Assembly (NCBI GenBank): GCA_949152475.1 | Contig: OX424568.1 | Coordinates: forward strand, 12,127,667-12,191,666 | Source: Terebella lapidaria | Lineage: Eukaryota > Annelida > Polychaeta > Terebellida > Terebellidae | Length of the DNA: 64,000 nucleotides | Reading direction: 5' to 3' | Shown here: piece by piece, positions 40,555-52,473 of the stretch | How the letters are laid out: each line of letters begins with the position of its first letter | Position numbering within the stretch: the first letter of the stretch is position 1 | The notes under the pieces: model-generated | Databases searched by the model: none | Seen by the model: the letters and a program-made list of their open reading frames with translations, nothing else | Told to the model about the DNA's origin: nothing | Program-made: the position numbers and the translations under genes

Positions 40555-42623
40555 TTGCTGTCCGTCTCGGCAAATGTTTCATTGCCAGCCAGAAAATTGG
40601 ATACCTCAGGTGGGGCCATGGATCTCATGACACGGTCACGTATGTCAATCTCTGCATATTTTGGTTGATTCAGAACATACGACAATGGAGCCAATACTGA
40701 TCGACACATCAAAATCACCTTGGAATTGTTGCGACGCAAACCTTCCCTGAACATGACAAGGGCAAGAACATATCGAAACACAAATGTGAACAGGAATTGA
40801 TAACGAACACTCCTAACCCTATCTGCCCAAGCAAAGAAACCCTGCACTGAGACGTCATCAGCATTCTGGCTGTGGGAAATGAAAGGAGACACCAATTCCA
40901 AGCTACATGCCTCAAATACAGACTTCAAAATGTCCCATGACTTATGATGATCTGATGCAGATTTGCAATAATCCAAGGCCCTTGCAGATTTGAAACCCAT
41001 CAACTGAGCAACCGGCCTCAAAATTGCGTGCCACCCAAGTTTGAAGACCGCTTTCGTGAAATGCATCTCCATATGGCCATATCCGGGTACTAGAAGGACA
41101 TCCTTCATCTTCAGGAAATCCTGTGTTTTTTCCAATTCTGTGTGGGGCTGACATTCATGCACATGACACGTGAATTCCGGTTCACCTCCTATGGACTTTG
41201 AGCAACCCAGGCACATGAACAGTCTGTTTTGGAGACGTGTGGCAAGCAGATATGGCAATCCATCGCAGCCTATGCATGTCCATGCACGCGGGGCATCCTG
41301 ATCATTGTCCTTCAAAATGGTGTCAATGACGTCCTCCACACGGCTATAGCTGTTGGGATTCAACATTATTGGTTCCCCCATTACAACTTTGGGACATTGG
41401 TCTGGATGTTGGCATGCGAAGTCCCACATGGATTCTCTGTCAATCCGTCGCCGCTTGAAGGAAACTGAAACCTCACCAGCATCTACATCATAATCAACCT
41501 TTTCAGGTACATTTAGTTGTCTCTGTGCATCGTCATCCACCGAAGCTACCTGTAGCAGTTTCGCAACGTAGTTCTCCTTCTCAGTGTGGAAATCATTTTC
41601 CAGATCGTCGTCTTTCGCCGCGATGTCCATGAGTGGTTGACGGATATTTTGTGACGAATATTTCAGCCAAACAGAAGGAGCATTCATCGGGGATGATTGT
41701 GTCAAAGTGCCAAAATTGCTGGTTATGTGAACAATGGAGGTGATCGTACTGGATGGTGCACTGCTATGTACTTTCACACGCCAACTAAGCCCAACTACCT
41801 GGCTATTGTCGAAGAAAATCAAAATATCTTGGCGTTTGGGACACGTAATTGGTTCACCAAAATGTCCTCGCATCCACCGATTGACAGTATCATATGATGG
41901 TGATGGTGCACAAGAACTTGACATGTTGCATACTAATTTACTCCCAGATACAAAATACAGCACCAGCCCAATGGCGAAAGACAGGGGAGTGATGCAGTTA
42001 CTGTTGGCCGAAGACAACAGAAACTCGATCGATCGGGCAATTGCAATCAACTTCGACCTAGAGGAGCCTAATGATAGTCCAGTTATTGCAAACATATATG
42101 ACAGGAGCACCCGATTGCACTGCACCAACCAGTTCTCGATGTTAAAGGATGTCAAATACTCCATGGAGTACGAGGTGCTGCGATACTGGCATGCCTCATT
42201 GCAAAATTCCTTCTGCTGGGATTTCCCTAAGGCTTCCGCCAGCAATTCCAGTTGCGTTATTGTCAGCAGTCCCTTGGATATGGCATCGACAACTGAGTTG
42301 ACCAGCTCATCCACACTGAAGGACTTCCCCTGTGGTTGTTCCCCCGATGAAGCAACACCATCATCAACAACCAGTTCTTCCCGATCTATGACCTCTCTCT
42401 GTGGGCATGAACTTCCTGAAGCGATGCTTTGAAAGTCTTGTCTCAAGCTCGCACAGCATGCACTACATATGTATGACCCATGTGGAAGGATTTGTTTCTC
42501 CTCAATAATGAACTGACGTAGTCGACCCGATACCTTTTTCGATGCTGTCAGGTGCCAAATCTGATGAGGTTTATTTGCTGATCGCCTCTCATGAGTGACG
42601 CAACAACATGCCTTGGTGGACAT
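40383..42623 (-). CDS. Large zinc-motif protein of a marine-invertebrate repeat gene family (DUF6589-like?)
   Basis: 746 aa if started at ATG 42623, directly after an acceptor (CTTCCTTTTCAG, 42627). The longer frame from 42728 reads through intron. The N-terminus has a Cys/His set (C6-C8, H11, C53, C56) like a treble-clef or ZAD-type module. The middle has helices and a second Cys cluster (MCLGC near 41210). Conserved acidic motifs are IGCDGLPY (about residue 449), GYGHMEM (about 512), SDHHKSW (about 556) and GGDFRLEVRNKRLK (about 691). A diverged copy at 30 kb keeps the last three, so they are functional marks, perhaps a metal-dependent nuclease or transposase-like core; this is an inference. 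I recall similar proteins labelled DUF6589 in invertebrates but could not search. This is the only long copy of three. Confidence 0.7.
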   Translation of the reverse strand: MSTKACCCVTHERRSANKPHQIWHLTASKKVSGRLRQFIIEEKQILPHGSYICSACCASLRQDFQSIASGSSCPQREVIDREELVVDDGVASSGEQPQGKSFSVDELVNSVVDAISKGLLTITQLELLAEALGKSQQKEFCNEACQYRSTSYSMEYLTSFNIENWLVQCNRVLLSYMFAITGLSLGSSRSKLIAIARSIEFLLSSANSNCITPLSFAIGLVLYFVSGSKLVCNMSSSCAPSPSYDTVNRWMRGHFGEPITCPKRQDILIFFDNSQVVGLSWRVKVHSSAPSSTITSIVHITSNFGTLTQSSPMNAPSVWLKYSSQNIRQPLMDIAAKDDDLENDFHTEKENYVAKLLQVASVDDDAQRQLNVPEKVDYDVDAGEVSVSFKRRRIDRESMWDFACQHPDQCPKVVMGEPIMLNPNSYSRVEDVIDTILKDNDQDAPRAWTCIGCDGLPYLLATRLQNRLFMCLGCSKSIGGEPEFTCHVHECQPHTELEKTQDFLKMKDVLLVPGYGHMEMHFTKAVFKLGWHAILRPVAQLMGFKSARALDYCKSASDHHKSWDILKSVFEACSLELVSPFISHSQNADDVSVQGFFAWADRVRSVRYQFLFTFVFRYVLALVMFREGLRRNNSKVILMCRSVLAPLSYVLNQPKYAEIDIRDRVMRSMAPPEVSNFLAGNETFAETDSKLGEGGDFRLEVRNKRLKRCLPPGIPTDKQWIDTCRCIDPLHEVQLDLRCSALLFSC

Positions 42624-43490
42624 CACCTGAAAAGGAAGACCTTGTGGGAGCGTACTGCTAAATACATTGTGTACACACATGACGAACTGTTTCAGTAAAT
42701 TATGTGTAGGTGAATTGCAATGTCTCATTGTTAGGAAAGGCGGAATGTCGTGTTAATGTCACAATCAAAACAGCAGCGTTCAATGAAAGCCAATCAAAGT
42801 TGTCATGAGAAATTTACATCATATTGTGCCCCTGTTTTGCTCAATACTAAATGCACTGCCTATTTCAGTATTACCATTTCTGACACAATGTTCCATAATC
42901 TTTATGGAATTTGCACTACGTAACAATATCTTGTTTGTTCAATTTGTCACTATTTTGTTCACCTTTCATTTTAAAATCACACTGACGTAAATATTATTGT
43001 TTTCATCTGACATACATGCTGTATTCATTATGATTCACAATATGTTTATCACAATATTTGTTGTCCTCAACGATTGGTTTCAAAGCCTCAATTAAGTAAT
43101 TGACACGTTCATTTTGGAAGTAATGTGATTTCACGAATTATGCCGATTTTACAGACTAATGTAACACTGTTTTAGCTATTACGTGGTGATTGGTTTTGGT
43201 TGTGTATATTTTAATAAGCTCCTCATATTTTCAGATGTCGGCCCTGTGTCTTCATCATCATTGACAAGGAATAAATGTTCAACACTTCTTCATTATTTCG
43301 GATAGATTGCCAATTTGTTTCCATATTTTGGATAAATAAATTATTCGTAATGGTGTAATTACTCATCAATGATATGGATATGTGTAAGAAACATTTCCCT
43401 GTACAATGTGTCCACGTTGAAGCATGTATGATTACCAAACACAAAAATACCACTTTATTACAACAAACCAACAAAGCAACAAAGCCAATT

Positions 43491-43928
43491 CTATAATCTG
43501 AACCTCTCGAGGTCCACAGGCAACAAATAGCGTTCAAAAGCTCCCATGACTTCACGCAAGTCGGACAATCGCACTACTAGTTCATATCTGCAGGGTATCA
43601 CTGCACCACCCCCAACTCGATCGTGCCGTGCACCACGCCTGTATCGTTGGTGAACTGGAATGTCATGCGGATGGGATGGAGGGCCAGTGACAGTCGTGTT
43701 GATGTCTCCCACCAGTAGTCCACGCACCCAAAGGTGCCTCATAGCGGTTGACAAATTTGCTGGCACTCTCCCCACCTGAACATCATCAGTGACTCTAATG
43801 ACCTTCATGGCGTTTACATCATGACGATTAAAATACTCGGGAAACACTCGAAGACTGTCGTGCGGTGTTGGGTGTACACGAAAAATGTGATAACCTTTTA
43901 TTTCCCACGTGATGGAAATAGGGTTCAT
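43491..43928 (-). CDS. HIRAN-like small protein, copy 1
   Basis: 145 aa from an ATG that directly follows a strong acceptor (TTTGTTTTATTTCCAG, 43930), so an upstream leader exon is likely; the longer frame from 43976 reads intron. GYHIF (12-16), then FNRHDVNAMKV (33-43) and VQVGRVPANL (50-59) match the core of the HIRAN domain (NPYDxNAI...VGYLP pattern). The end of the fold is GGGAVIPCRYELV. HIRAN domains bind 3' ends of single-stranded DNA in HLTF and also occur alone in proteins linked to mobile elements. It lies on the same strand as, and upstream of, the large gene, so the two may be one unit. Identical copies at 50057 and 56509. Confidence 0.6.
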   Translation of the reverse strand: MNPISITWEIKGYHIFRVHPTPHDSLRVFPEYFNRHDVNAMKVIRVTDDVQVGRVPANLSTAMRHLWVRGLLVGDINTTVTGPPSHPHDIPVHQRYRRGARHDRVGGGAVIPCRYELVVRLSDLREVMGAFERYLLPVDLERFRL

Positions 43929-44048
43929 CTGGAAATAAAACAAACATTTGTCTTTCGTCATAAATACATGCTTCAACGTATGTATCGTTGTGTGTGTAGC
44001 TGTGTGTGTATGCGTGTGCAGTGTGGATGTGTGCGTATGAGCGGGGGA

Positions 44049-44065
44049 GGGGGGGGGGGGGGGGG
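44049..44065 (+). repeat. G-run, unit 1 (17 G)
   Basis: Homopolymer after a GT-rich microsatellite. The length differs among units (17, 10 and 12), as expected for slippage. Confidence 0.8.
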
Positions 44066-44864
44066 CATCGCCTGCATCATTGTTAACTGTGAACAGGCAT
44101 TTTAGCTCCTGACATACTTATTTATTGTTTATCAATTTAGTTTTATAACTTATGAAAACTTATTATTTCAACATCTTTCAATTCCAAAGTCATACACAGG
44201 GTTGTTATTCATATATTGTATATTAATGCGTACCTTAATTGGTGAATACTGTTTATATTGGAAGTCATTGACCATACGTATATGTGTACTGGGCTATGTT
44301 CAATAAACCAAATTTCAAGTTGTACGTGTTTTAATTTAATAGCATTCGTGTCTTCAACGCTACAATAAACAAAATTGGCATATATGTTAAGTGTATAACA
44401 TTGTGATTGACTCGCCAAACATTGGCACAACAGAGTCTTCCACACTCCATATTCTATTTTTGAATATGTACAATGTACAATAACAATATTTAGCAAAAAC
44501 AATAGTATTTCACTCCTTGTCCCTGCAAATGTAGATATTGGGACCCTCAAGTGGTATTTCTATCTAAATACAAAGTTTCTTTCACGTATTTGTATTACTT
44601 CCCACAAACAATTCCTAAACTACCGCTTCCAATTATTTGGGGGCATTTTTCATGTTTTGACCAAGATGGTCATTCTTACACATGATAATTTCGGGATCAA
44701 GATGTTGTATGTCAGTTATCTCCATGATACACCGGATATGCTATTTGTCGTTGACGCGAAAAAAAATTAGGACACCAACAAATACCACCAGATATCACTT
44801 AAACGACAACATACATGTTCAAAAGTACGGTGGCTCTTTACCGCCAATTATATTCGTGCATTTC

Positions 44865-46012
44865 TCACCCCGTCTATAATTATCACCTCACAATATTCAC
44901 CGCGTTTATAATTTCCACCCTGTTCATAATTATCACCTCACAATTTTCACCCCGTTTATAATTTCCACCCCGTCTATATTTATCACCTCAGAATTACTAC
45001 CGCGTTTATAATTTCCACCCCGTCTATAATTATCACCTCACAATATTCACCGCGTTTATAATTTTCACCTCGTTTATAATTACCACCTCAGAATTATCAC
45101 CGAGTTTATAATATCCACCCCATCTATAATTATCACCTCACAATATTCACCGCGTTTATAATTTCCACCCCGTTCATAATTATCACCTCAGAATTATCAC
45201 CTCGTTTATAATTTCCACCCCGTCTATAATTATCACCTCACAATTTTCACCCCGTTTATAATTTCCACCCCGTCTACATTTATCACCTCACAATATTCAC
45301 CGTGTTTATAATTTTCACCTCGTTCATAATTACCACCTCAGAATTATCACCGAGTTTATAATATCCACCCCATCTATAATTATCACCACAATATTCACCG
45401 CGTTTATAATTTCCACCCCGTCTATAATTATCACCTCAGTATTATCACCGCGTTTATAATTTCCACCCCGTCTATAATTATCACCTCACAATATTCACCG
45501 AGTTTATAATATCCACCCCATCTATAATTATCACCTCAGTATTATCACCGCGTTTATAATTTCCACCCCGTCTATAATTATCACCTACCAATATTCACCG
45601 AGTTTATAATATCCACCCCATCTATAATTATCACCTCAGAATTATCACCGCGTTCATAATTTCCACCGCGTCTATAATTATCACCTCACAATATTCACCG
45701 AGTTCATAATAACCACCCCATCTATAATTATCACCTCAGAATTATCACCGCGTTTATAATTTCCACCCCGTTCATAATTACCACCTCAGAATTATCACCG
45801 CGTTCATCATTTTCACCCCGTTCATAATTACCACCTCAGAATTATCACCGCGTTCATAATTTCCACCTCGTCTATAATTATCACCTCACAATATTCACCG
45901 AGTTTATAATTTCCACCCCGTCTATAATTCTCACCCCACAATTTTCACCGCGTTTATAATTTCCACCTCGTTCATAATTACCACCTCAGAATTATCACCG
46001 AGTTTATAAATA
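44865..46012. repeat. 50-bp satellite array, unit 1
   Basis: About 23 units of 50 bp over 1148 bp. Each unit is built of three CACC-headed sub-repeats of 18, 14 and 18 bp (CACCCCGTCTATAATTAT, CACCTCACAATATT, CACCGCGTTTATAATTTC). Variants differ by a few bases. No coding potential. Confidence 0.95.
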
Positions 46013-46265
46013 TCAACGGGTTGAACAACCTTATTTCAAGGAACCCGTACAAGATCGTGCGAGATTGAATGATATATCATTGAAAACCCAGGCGCGGCAC
46101 CAGCACGTGAGCTTGTGAGCGGTCTTTTAAGTTTTAACAGCGCGCAGCGGACATGAAAACCGTAACAGAGGTAGGCCTAAGTGTAGAGGTTAATTGTGTT
46201 GTTATGGTTAATAACAATATAGGTTAATCTGTTAATAGATCTAGATCTCTGGCGGGCAAACTAAG

Positions 46266-46356
46266 TAGATTCTAAAGACAGCTCGAAGACGCAGCCTGAG
46301 CGACGCGGAGCTCGCGGCGTCGCTCAGGCTGCTCGAACTCGAAGACGTAGAATCTA
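46266..46356. repeat. Two-step inverted repeat (hairpin), unit 1
   Basis: Inner perfect 16-bp GC-rich stem (46291-46306 with 46317-46332, 10-base loop) inside outer 9-bp arms TAGATTCTA (46266-46274) and TAGAATCTA (46348-46356). The sequence CTCGAAGAC occurs on both flanks between the arms. Confidence 0.85.
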
Positions 46357-46595
46357 CGTTGGACTGTTATGAAAGTATGGAACGTTTTTGGTGCCATAAT
46401 TCACATGGTGATAGGCCTACAGATGATAAGAACGCAAATAATTATTGATAATCATAAGGCCGCCATTCAGCCGCCATTGAGAATTACTACTAGATCTACT
46501 AGATCTAGTATCAAACTTTATAGATCTAGATCTACTCTGATTTTTCACCGGGTTTTGACGATATCTTTGCAGTGCTATTAGATCTGCTGCTATTT

Positions 46596-47470
46596 TTCTA
46601 ACTCGTTTACACTGTTTTTCGCTAATATTTTCGTGATGCTAAACGCTATCGTTCTACAACTTGGCATACCCCATACTTCATCTGGGAGTCAAGCGGCAAT
46701 TTTCTACAAAATTTCAGAGAGCTTTCGCGAAAATTGAAAAAGTTGGCAATCTATCCCAATGACAATGTTAAATTTACAGGTAGGGGACTAAATATCGAAC
46801 AGCACCAAATGTCGAACACAATTTTTAATTTTAGCAGTACTCAAAAAGAATGAAATTAAATGAAAATTAATTAAGTAATTAAGTAAGATTTACTTATATC
46901 TAACATTTGTATGCTCATGTGCAGTAAGTTGTGATTCACGCTCATTCTTTATGAGCACTGACAACATTAAAAACTGTGTTCGACATTTGGTTTAGCCCTA
47001 CTATATAATTCTGAGCCCACACACAATTTTGTACATTTGCTCGGTTTTGTAGCGGAGCAATGTTTCAAAATCAACATGTTTGTGTAGAAAACACCCCAGT
47101 GTATATCTTCTGATTCAAAGTTACAAGAAAATTTCGAATCCTGATGGATGTAAACGGGACCAATTCCTCGAATATGCTCAGATTCTCAAGTTCACGTATT
47201 AGGCTGAAATTTAACATTGAGGTAGATTGCAACTTTTTCAATTCTCGCGATAGCTGTCTGAAATTTGACGGAAAATTGCTGTTTGACTCCCATGTGGAGT
47301 ATGCCAAGTTTCAGAACGATAGCATTTAGCATCACGGAAACGAGTTAGAAAAATATGAGTATAAAAACCGTATCATTCTATAACTTAGCATACCTTACCT
47401 GGGAGTCAAACGGCAATTTTCTACCGAATTTCAGAATTCTATCGCAATAATTGAAGAAGTTGGCAATCTA
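46596..47470. repeat. Inverted-repeat cluster, unit 1
   Basis: A block near 46612-46770 (CTAACTCGTTTACAC to AAAGTTGGCAATCTA) recurs inverted at 47218-47353 and again in direct orientation, shortened, at 47380-47470. A fourth, inverted copy lies outside the units at 60716-60880. The short frames here (47071-47307, 47144-47329, 47476-47739) are repeat translations. Confidence 0.7.
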
Positions 47471-47638
47471 CCCCAATGTTAAATATTAGCCAAAAACGGG
47501 ATCTCGAGAATCTGAGCATATTCGAGGATTTGATCCTGTTTACATCCATGAGGAATCGATGTATTGTTGTAATTTCAGACCAGAAGACACACTGGGGTGT
47601 ATTCTACACAGACATATTGATTTCAAAAGATTGCACCA

Positions 47639-49189
47639 CTACAAAAACGAGCAAACGAGCAAATTATCCTTCATCTTCAGGAAATCCTGTGTTTTTTCCA
47701 ATTCTGTGTGGGGCTGACATTCATGCACATGACACGTGAATTCCGGTTCACCTCCTATGGACTTTGAGCAACCCGGGCACATGAACAGTCTGTTTTGGAG
47801 ACGTGTGGCAAGCAGATATGGCAATCCATCGCAGCCTATGCATGTCCATGCACGCGGGGCATCCTGATCATTGTCCTTCAAAATGGTGTCAATGACGTCC
47901 TCCACACGGCTATAGCTGTTGGGATTCAACATTATTGGTTCCCCCATTACAACTTTGGGACATTGGTCTGGATGTTGGCATGCGAAGTCCCACATGGATT
48001 CTCTGTCAATCCGTCGCCGCTTGAAGGAAACTGAAACCTCACCAGCATCTACATCATAATCAACCTTTTCAGGTACATTTAGTTGTCTCTGTGCATCGTC
48101 ATCCACCGAAGCTACCTGTAGCAGTTTCGCAACGTAGTTCTCCTTCTCAGTGTGGAAATCATTTTCCAGATCGTCGTCTTTCGCCGCGATGTCCATGAGT
48201 GGTTGACGGATATTTTGTGACGAATATTTCAGCCAAACAGAAGGAGCATTCATCGGGGATGATTGTGTCAAAGTGCCAAAATTGCTGGTTATGTGAACAA
48301 TGGAGGTGATCGTACTGGATGGTGCACTGCTATGTACTTTCACACGCCAACTAAGCCCAACTACCTGGCTATTGTCGAAGAAAATCAAAATATCTTGGCG
48401 TTTGGGACACGTAATTGGTTCACCAAAATGTCCTCGCATCCACCGATTGACAGTATCATATGATGGTGATGGTGCACAAGAACTTGACATGTTGCATACT
48501 AATTTACTCCCAGATACAAAATACAGCACCAGCCCAATGGCGAAAGACAGGGGAGTGATGCAGTTACTGTTGGCCGAAGACAACAGAAACTCGATCGATC
48601 GGGCAATTGCAATCAACTTCGACCTAGAGGAGCCTAATGATAGTCCAGTTATTGCAAACATATATGACAGGAGCACCCGATTGCACTGCACCAACCAGTT
48701 CTCGATGTTAAAGGATGTCAAATACTCCATGGAGTACGAGGTGCTGCGATACTGGCATGCCTCATTGCAAAATTCCTTCTGCTGGGATTTCCCTAAGGCT
48801 TCCGCCAGCAATTCCAGTTGCGTTATTGTCAGCAGTCCCTTGGATATGGCATCGACAACTGAGTTGACCAGCTCATCCACACTGAAGGACTTCCCCTGTG
48901 GTTGTTCCCCCGATGAAGCAACACCATCATCAACAACCAGTTCTTCCCGATCTATGACCTCTCTCTGTGGGCATGAACTTCCTGAAGCGATGCTTTGAAA
49001 GTCTTGTCTCAAGCTCGCACAGCATGCACTACATATGTATGACCCATGTGGAAGGATTTGTTTCTCCTCAATAATGAACTGACGTAGTCGACCCGATACC
49101 TTTTTCGATGCTGTCAGGTGCCAAATCTGATGAGGTTTATTTGCTGATCGCCTCTCATGAGTGACGCAACAACATGCCTTGGTGGACAT
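47639..49189 (-). pseudogene. Large zinc-motif protein, copy 2, C-terminally truncated
   Basis: Same N-terminus, start (ATG 49189 after its acceptor) and middle as the gene at 40383, but the duplication joint at 47667 replaces everything after FLKMKD with eight unrelated residues. It therefore keeps the zinc module and IGCDGLPY but lacks GYGHMEM, DHHK and the GGD...LE...NK block. About 516 aa. MCPGC replaces MCLGC. It may be a non-functional fragment or a dominant variant. Confidence 0.75.
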
Positions 49190-50056
49190 CACCTGAAAAG
49201 GAAGACCTTGTGGGAGCGTACTGCTAAATACATTGTGTACACACATGACGAACTGTTTCAGTAAATTATGTGTAGGTGAATTGCAATGTCTCATTGTTAG
49301 GAAAGGCGGAATGTCGTGTTAATGTCACAATCAAAACAGCAGCGTTCAATGAAAGCCAATCAAAGTTGTCATGAGAAATTTACATCATATTGTGCCCCTG
49401 TTTTGCTCAATACTAAATGCACTGCCTATTTCAGTATTACCATTTCTGACACAATGTTCCATAATCTTTATGGAATTTGCACTACGTAACAATATCTTGT
49501 TTGTTCAATTTGTCACTATTTTGTTCACCTTTCATTTTAAAATCACACTGACGTAAATATTATTGTTTTCATCTGACATACATGCTGTATTCATTATGAT
49601 TCACAATATGTTTATCACAATATTTGTTGTCCTCAACGATTGGTTTCAAAGCCTCAATTAAGTAATTGACACGTTCATTTTGGAAGTAATGTGATTTCAC
49701 GAATTATGCCGATTTTACAGACTAATGTAACACTGTTTTAGCTATTACGTGGTGATTGGTTTTGGTTGTGTATATTTTAATAAGCTCCTCATATTTTCAG
49801 ATGTCGGCCCTGTGTCTTCATCATCATTGACAAGGAATAAATGTTCAACACTTCTTCATTATTTCGGATAGATTGCCAATTTGTTTCCATATTTTGGATA
49901 AATAAATTATTCGTAATGGTGTAATTACTCATCAATGATATGGATATGTGTAAGAAACATTTCCCTGTACAATGTGTCCACGTTGAAGCATGTATGATTA
50001 CCAAACACAAAAATACCACTTTATTACAACAAACCAACAAAGCAACAAAGCCAATT

Positions 50057-50494
50057 CTATAATCTGAACCTCTCGAGGTCCACAGGCAACAAATAGCGTT
50101 CAAAAGCTCCCATGACTTCACGCAAGTCGGACAATCGCACTACTAGTTCATATCTGCAGGGTATCACTGCACCACCCCCAACTCGATCGTGCCGTGCACC
50201 ACGCCTGTATCGTTGGTGAACTGGAATGTCATGCGGATGGGATGGAGGGCCAGTGACAGTCGTGTTGATGTCTCCCACCAGTAGTCCACGCACCCAAAGG
50301 TGCCTCATAGCGGTTGACAAATTTGCTGGCACTCTCCCCACCTGAACATCATCAGTGACTCTAATGACCTTCATGGCGTTTACATCATGACGATTAAAAT
50401 ACTCGGGAAACACTCGAAGACTGTCGTGCGGTGTTGGGTGTACACGAAAAATGTGATAACCTTTTATTTCCCACGTGATGGAAATAGGGTTCAT
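50057..50494 (-). CDS. HIRAN-like small protein, copy 2
   Basis: Identical in sequence and splice-acceptor context to the gene at 43491-43928 (145 aa; GYHIF, NRHDVNAMKV, VGRVP). It lies upstream of a truncated large gene. Confidence 0.6.
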   Translation of the reverse strand: MNPISITWEIKGYHIFRVHPTPHDSLRVFPEYFNRHDVNAMKVIRVTDDVQVGRVPANLSTAMRHLWVRGLLVGDINTTVTGPPSHPHDIPVHQRYRRGARHDRVGGGAVIPCRYELVVRLSDLREVMGAFERYLLPVDLERFRL

Positions 50495-51423
50495 CTGGAA
50501 ATAAAACAAACATTTGTCTTTCGTCATAAATACATGCTTCAACGTATGTATCGTTGTGTGTGTAGCTGTGTGTGTATGCGTGTGCAGTGTGGATGTGTGC
50601 GTATGAGCGGGGGAGGGGGGGGGGCATCGCCTGCATCATTGTTAACTGTGAACAGGCATTTTAGCTCCTGACATACTTATTTATTGTTTATCAATTTAGT
50701 TTTATAACTTATGAAAACTTATTATTTCAACATCTTTCAATTCCAAAGTCATACACAGGGTTGTTATTCATATATTGTATATTAATGCGTACCTTAATTG
50801 GTGAATACTGTTTATATTGGAAGTCATTGACCATACGTATATGTGTACTGGGCTATGTTCAATAAACCAAATTTCAAGTTGTACGTGTTTTAATTTAATA
50901 GCATTCGTGTCTTCAACGCTACAATAAACAAAATTGGCATATATGTTAAGTGTATAACATTGTGATTGACTCGCCAAACATTGGCACAACAGAGTCTTCC
51001 ACACTCCATATTCTATTTTTGAATATGTACAATGTACAATAACAATATTTAGCAAAAACAATAGTATTTCACTCCTTGTCCCTGCAAATGTAGATATTGG
51101 GACCCTCAAGTGGTATTTCTATCTAAATACAAAGTTTCTTTCACGTATTTGTATTACTTCCCACAAACAATTCCTAAACTACCGCTTCCAATTATTTGGG
51201 GGCATTTTTCATGTTTTGACCAAGATGGTCATTCTTACACATGATAATTTCGGGATCAAGATGTTGTATGTCAGTTATCTCCATGATACACCGGATATGC
51301 TATTTGTCGTTGACGCGAAAAAAAATTAGGACACCAACAAATACCACCAGATATCACTTAAACGACAACATACATGTTCAAAAGTACGGTGGCTCTTTAC
51401 CGCCAATTATATTCGTGCATTTC

Positions 51424-52473
51424 TCACCCCGTCTATAATTATCACCTCACAATATTCACCGCGTTTATAATTTCCACCCTGTTCATAATTATCACCTCAC
51501 AATTTTCACCCCGTTTATAATTTCCACCCCGTCTATATTTATCACCTCAGAATTACTACCGCGTTTATAATTTCCACCCCGTCTATAATTATCACCTCAC
51601 AATATTCACCGCGTTTATAATTTTCACCTCGTTTATAATTACCACCTCAGAATTATCACCGAGTTTATAATATCCACCCCATCTATAATTATCACCTCAC
51701 AATATTCACCGCGTTTATAATTTCCACCCCGTTCATAATTATCACCTCAGAATTATCACCTCGTTTATAATTTCCACCCCGTCTATAATTATCACCTCAC
51801 AATTTTCACCCCGTTTATAATTTCCACCCCGTCTACATTTATCACCTCACAATATTCACCGTGTTTATAATTTTCACCTCGTTCATAATTACCACCTCAG
51901 AATTATCACCGAGTTTATAATTTCCACCCCGTCTATAATTATCACCTCACAATATTCACCGAGTTTATAATATCCACCCCATCTATAATTATCACCTCAG
52001 TATTATCACCGCGTTTATAATTTCCACCCCGTCTATAATTATCACCTACCAATATTCACCGAGTTTATAATATCCACCCCATCTATAATTATCACCTCAG
52101 AATTATCACCGCGTTCATAATTTCCACCGCGTCTATAATTATCACCTCACAATATTCACCGAGTTCATAATAACCACCCCATCTATAATTATCACCTCAG
52201 AATTATCACCGCGTTTATAATTTCCACCCCGTTCATAATTACCACCTCAGAATTATCACCGCGTTCATCATTTTCACCCCGTTCATAATTACCACCTCAG
52301 AATTATCACCGCGTTCATAATTTCCACCTCGTCTATAATTATCACCTCACAATATTCACCGAGTTTATAATTTCCACCCCGTCTATAATTCTCACCCCAC
52401 AATTTTCACCGCGTTTATAATTTCCACCTCGTTCATAATTACCACCTCAGAATTATCACCGAGTTTATAAATA
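51424..52473. repeat. 50-bp satellite array, unit 2
   Basis: About 21 units over 1050 bp, lacking 98 bp (one 50-bp and one 48-bp unit) present in units 1 and 3. Confidence 0.95.

Larger units (their letters stand above)
41101..47666. repeat. 6.5-kb tandem unit, copy 1
   Basis: Starts inside the large gene at TCCTTCATC and runs through the HIRAN-like gene, G-run, satellite, hairpin and inverted repeats. It is 6566 bp, and lies next to copies 2 and 3 in the same orientation with very few differences. Confidence 0.95.

Noticed and set aside
41734..42432. 232-aa plus-strand open frame, repeated at 48300 and 54752
   Set aside because: It lies exactly antisense to the large minus-strand gene, which has splice context, motifs and a homologue at 30 kb; the antisense frame has none.
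42624..42728. N-terminal 35 residues of the large minus-strand frame
   Set aside because: They precede a strong splice acceptor (CTTCCTTTTCAG) and read like intron, so the start was placed at 42623.
44865..46012. Regular direct repeats resembling a CRISPR array
   Set aside because: Units are contiguous 50-mers without unique spacers, in eukaryotic DNA; it is a satellite.
47476..47739. 87-aa frame crossing the unit joint, repeated at 53928
   Set aside because: Composed of the inverted-repeat block plus antisense of the large gene; no coding features.
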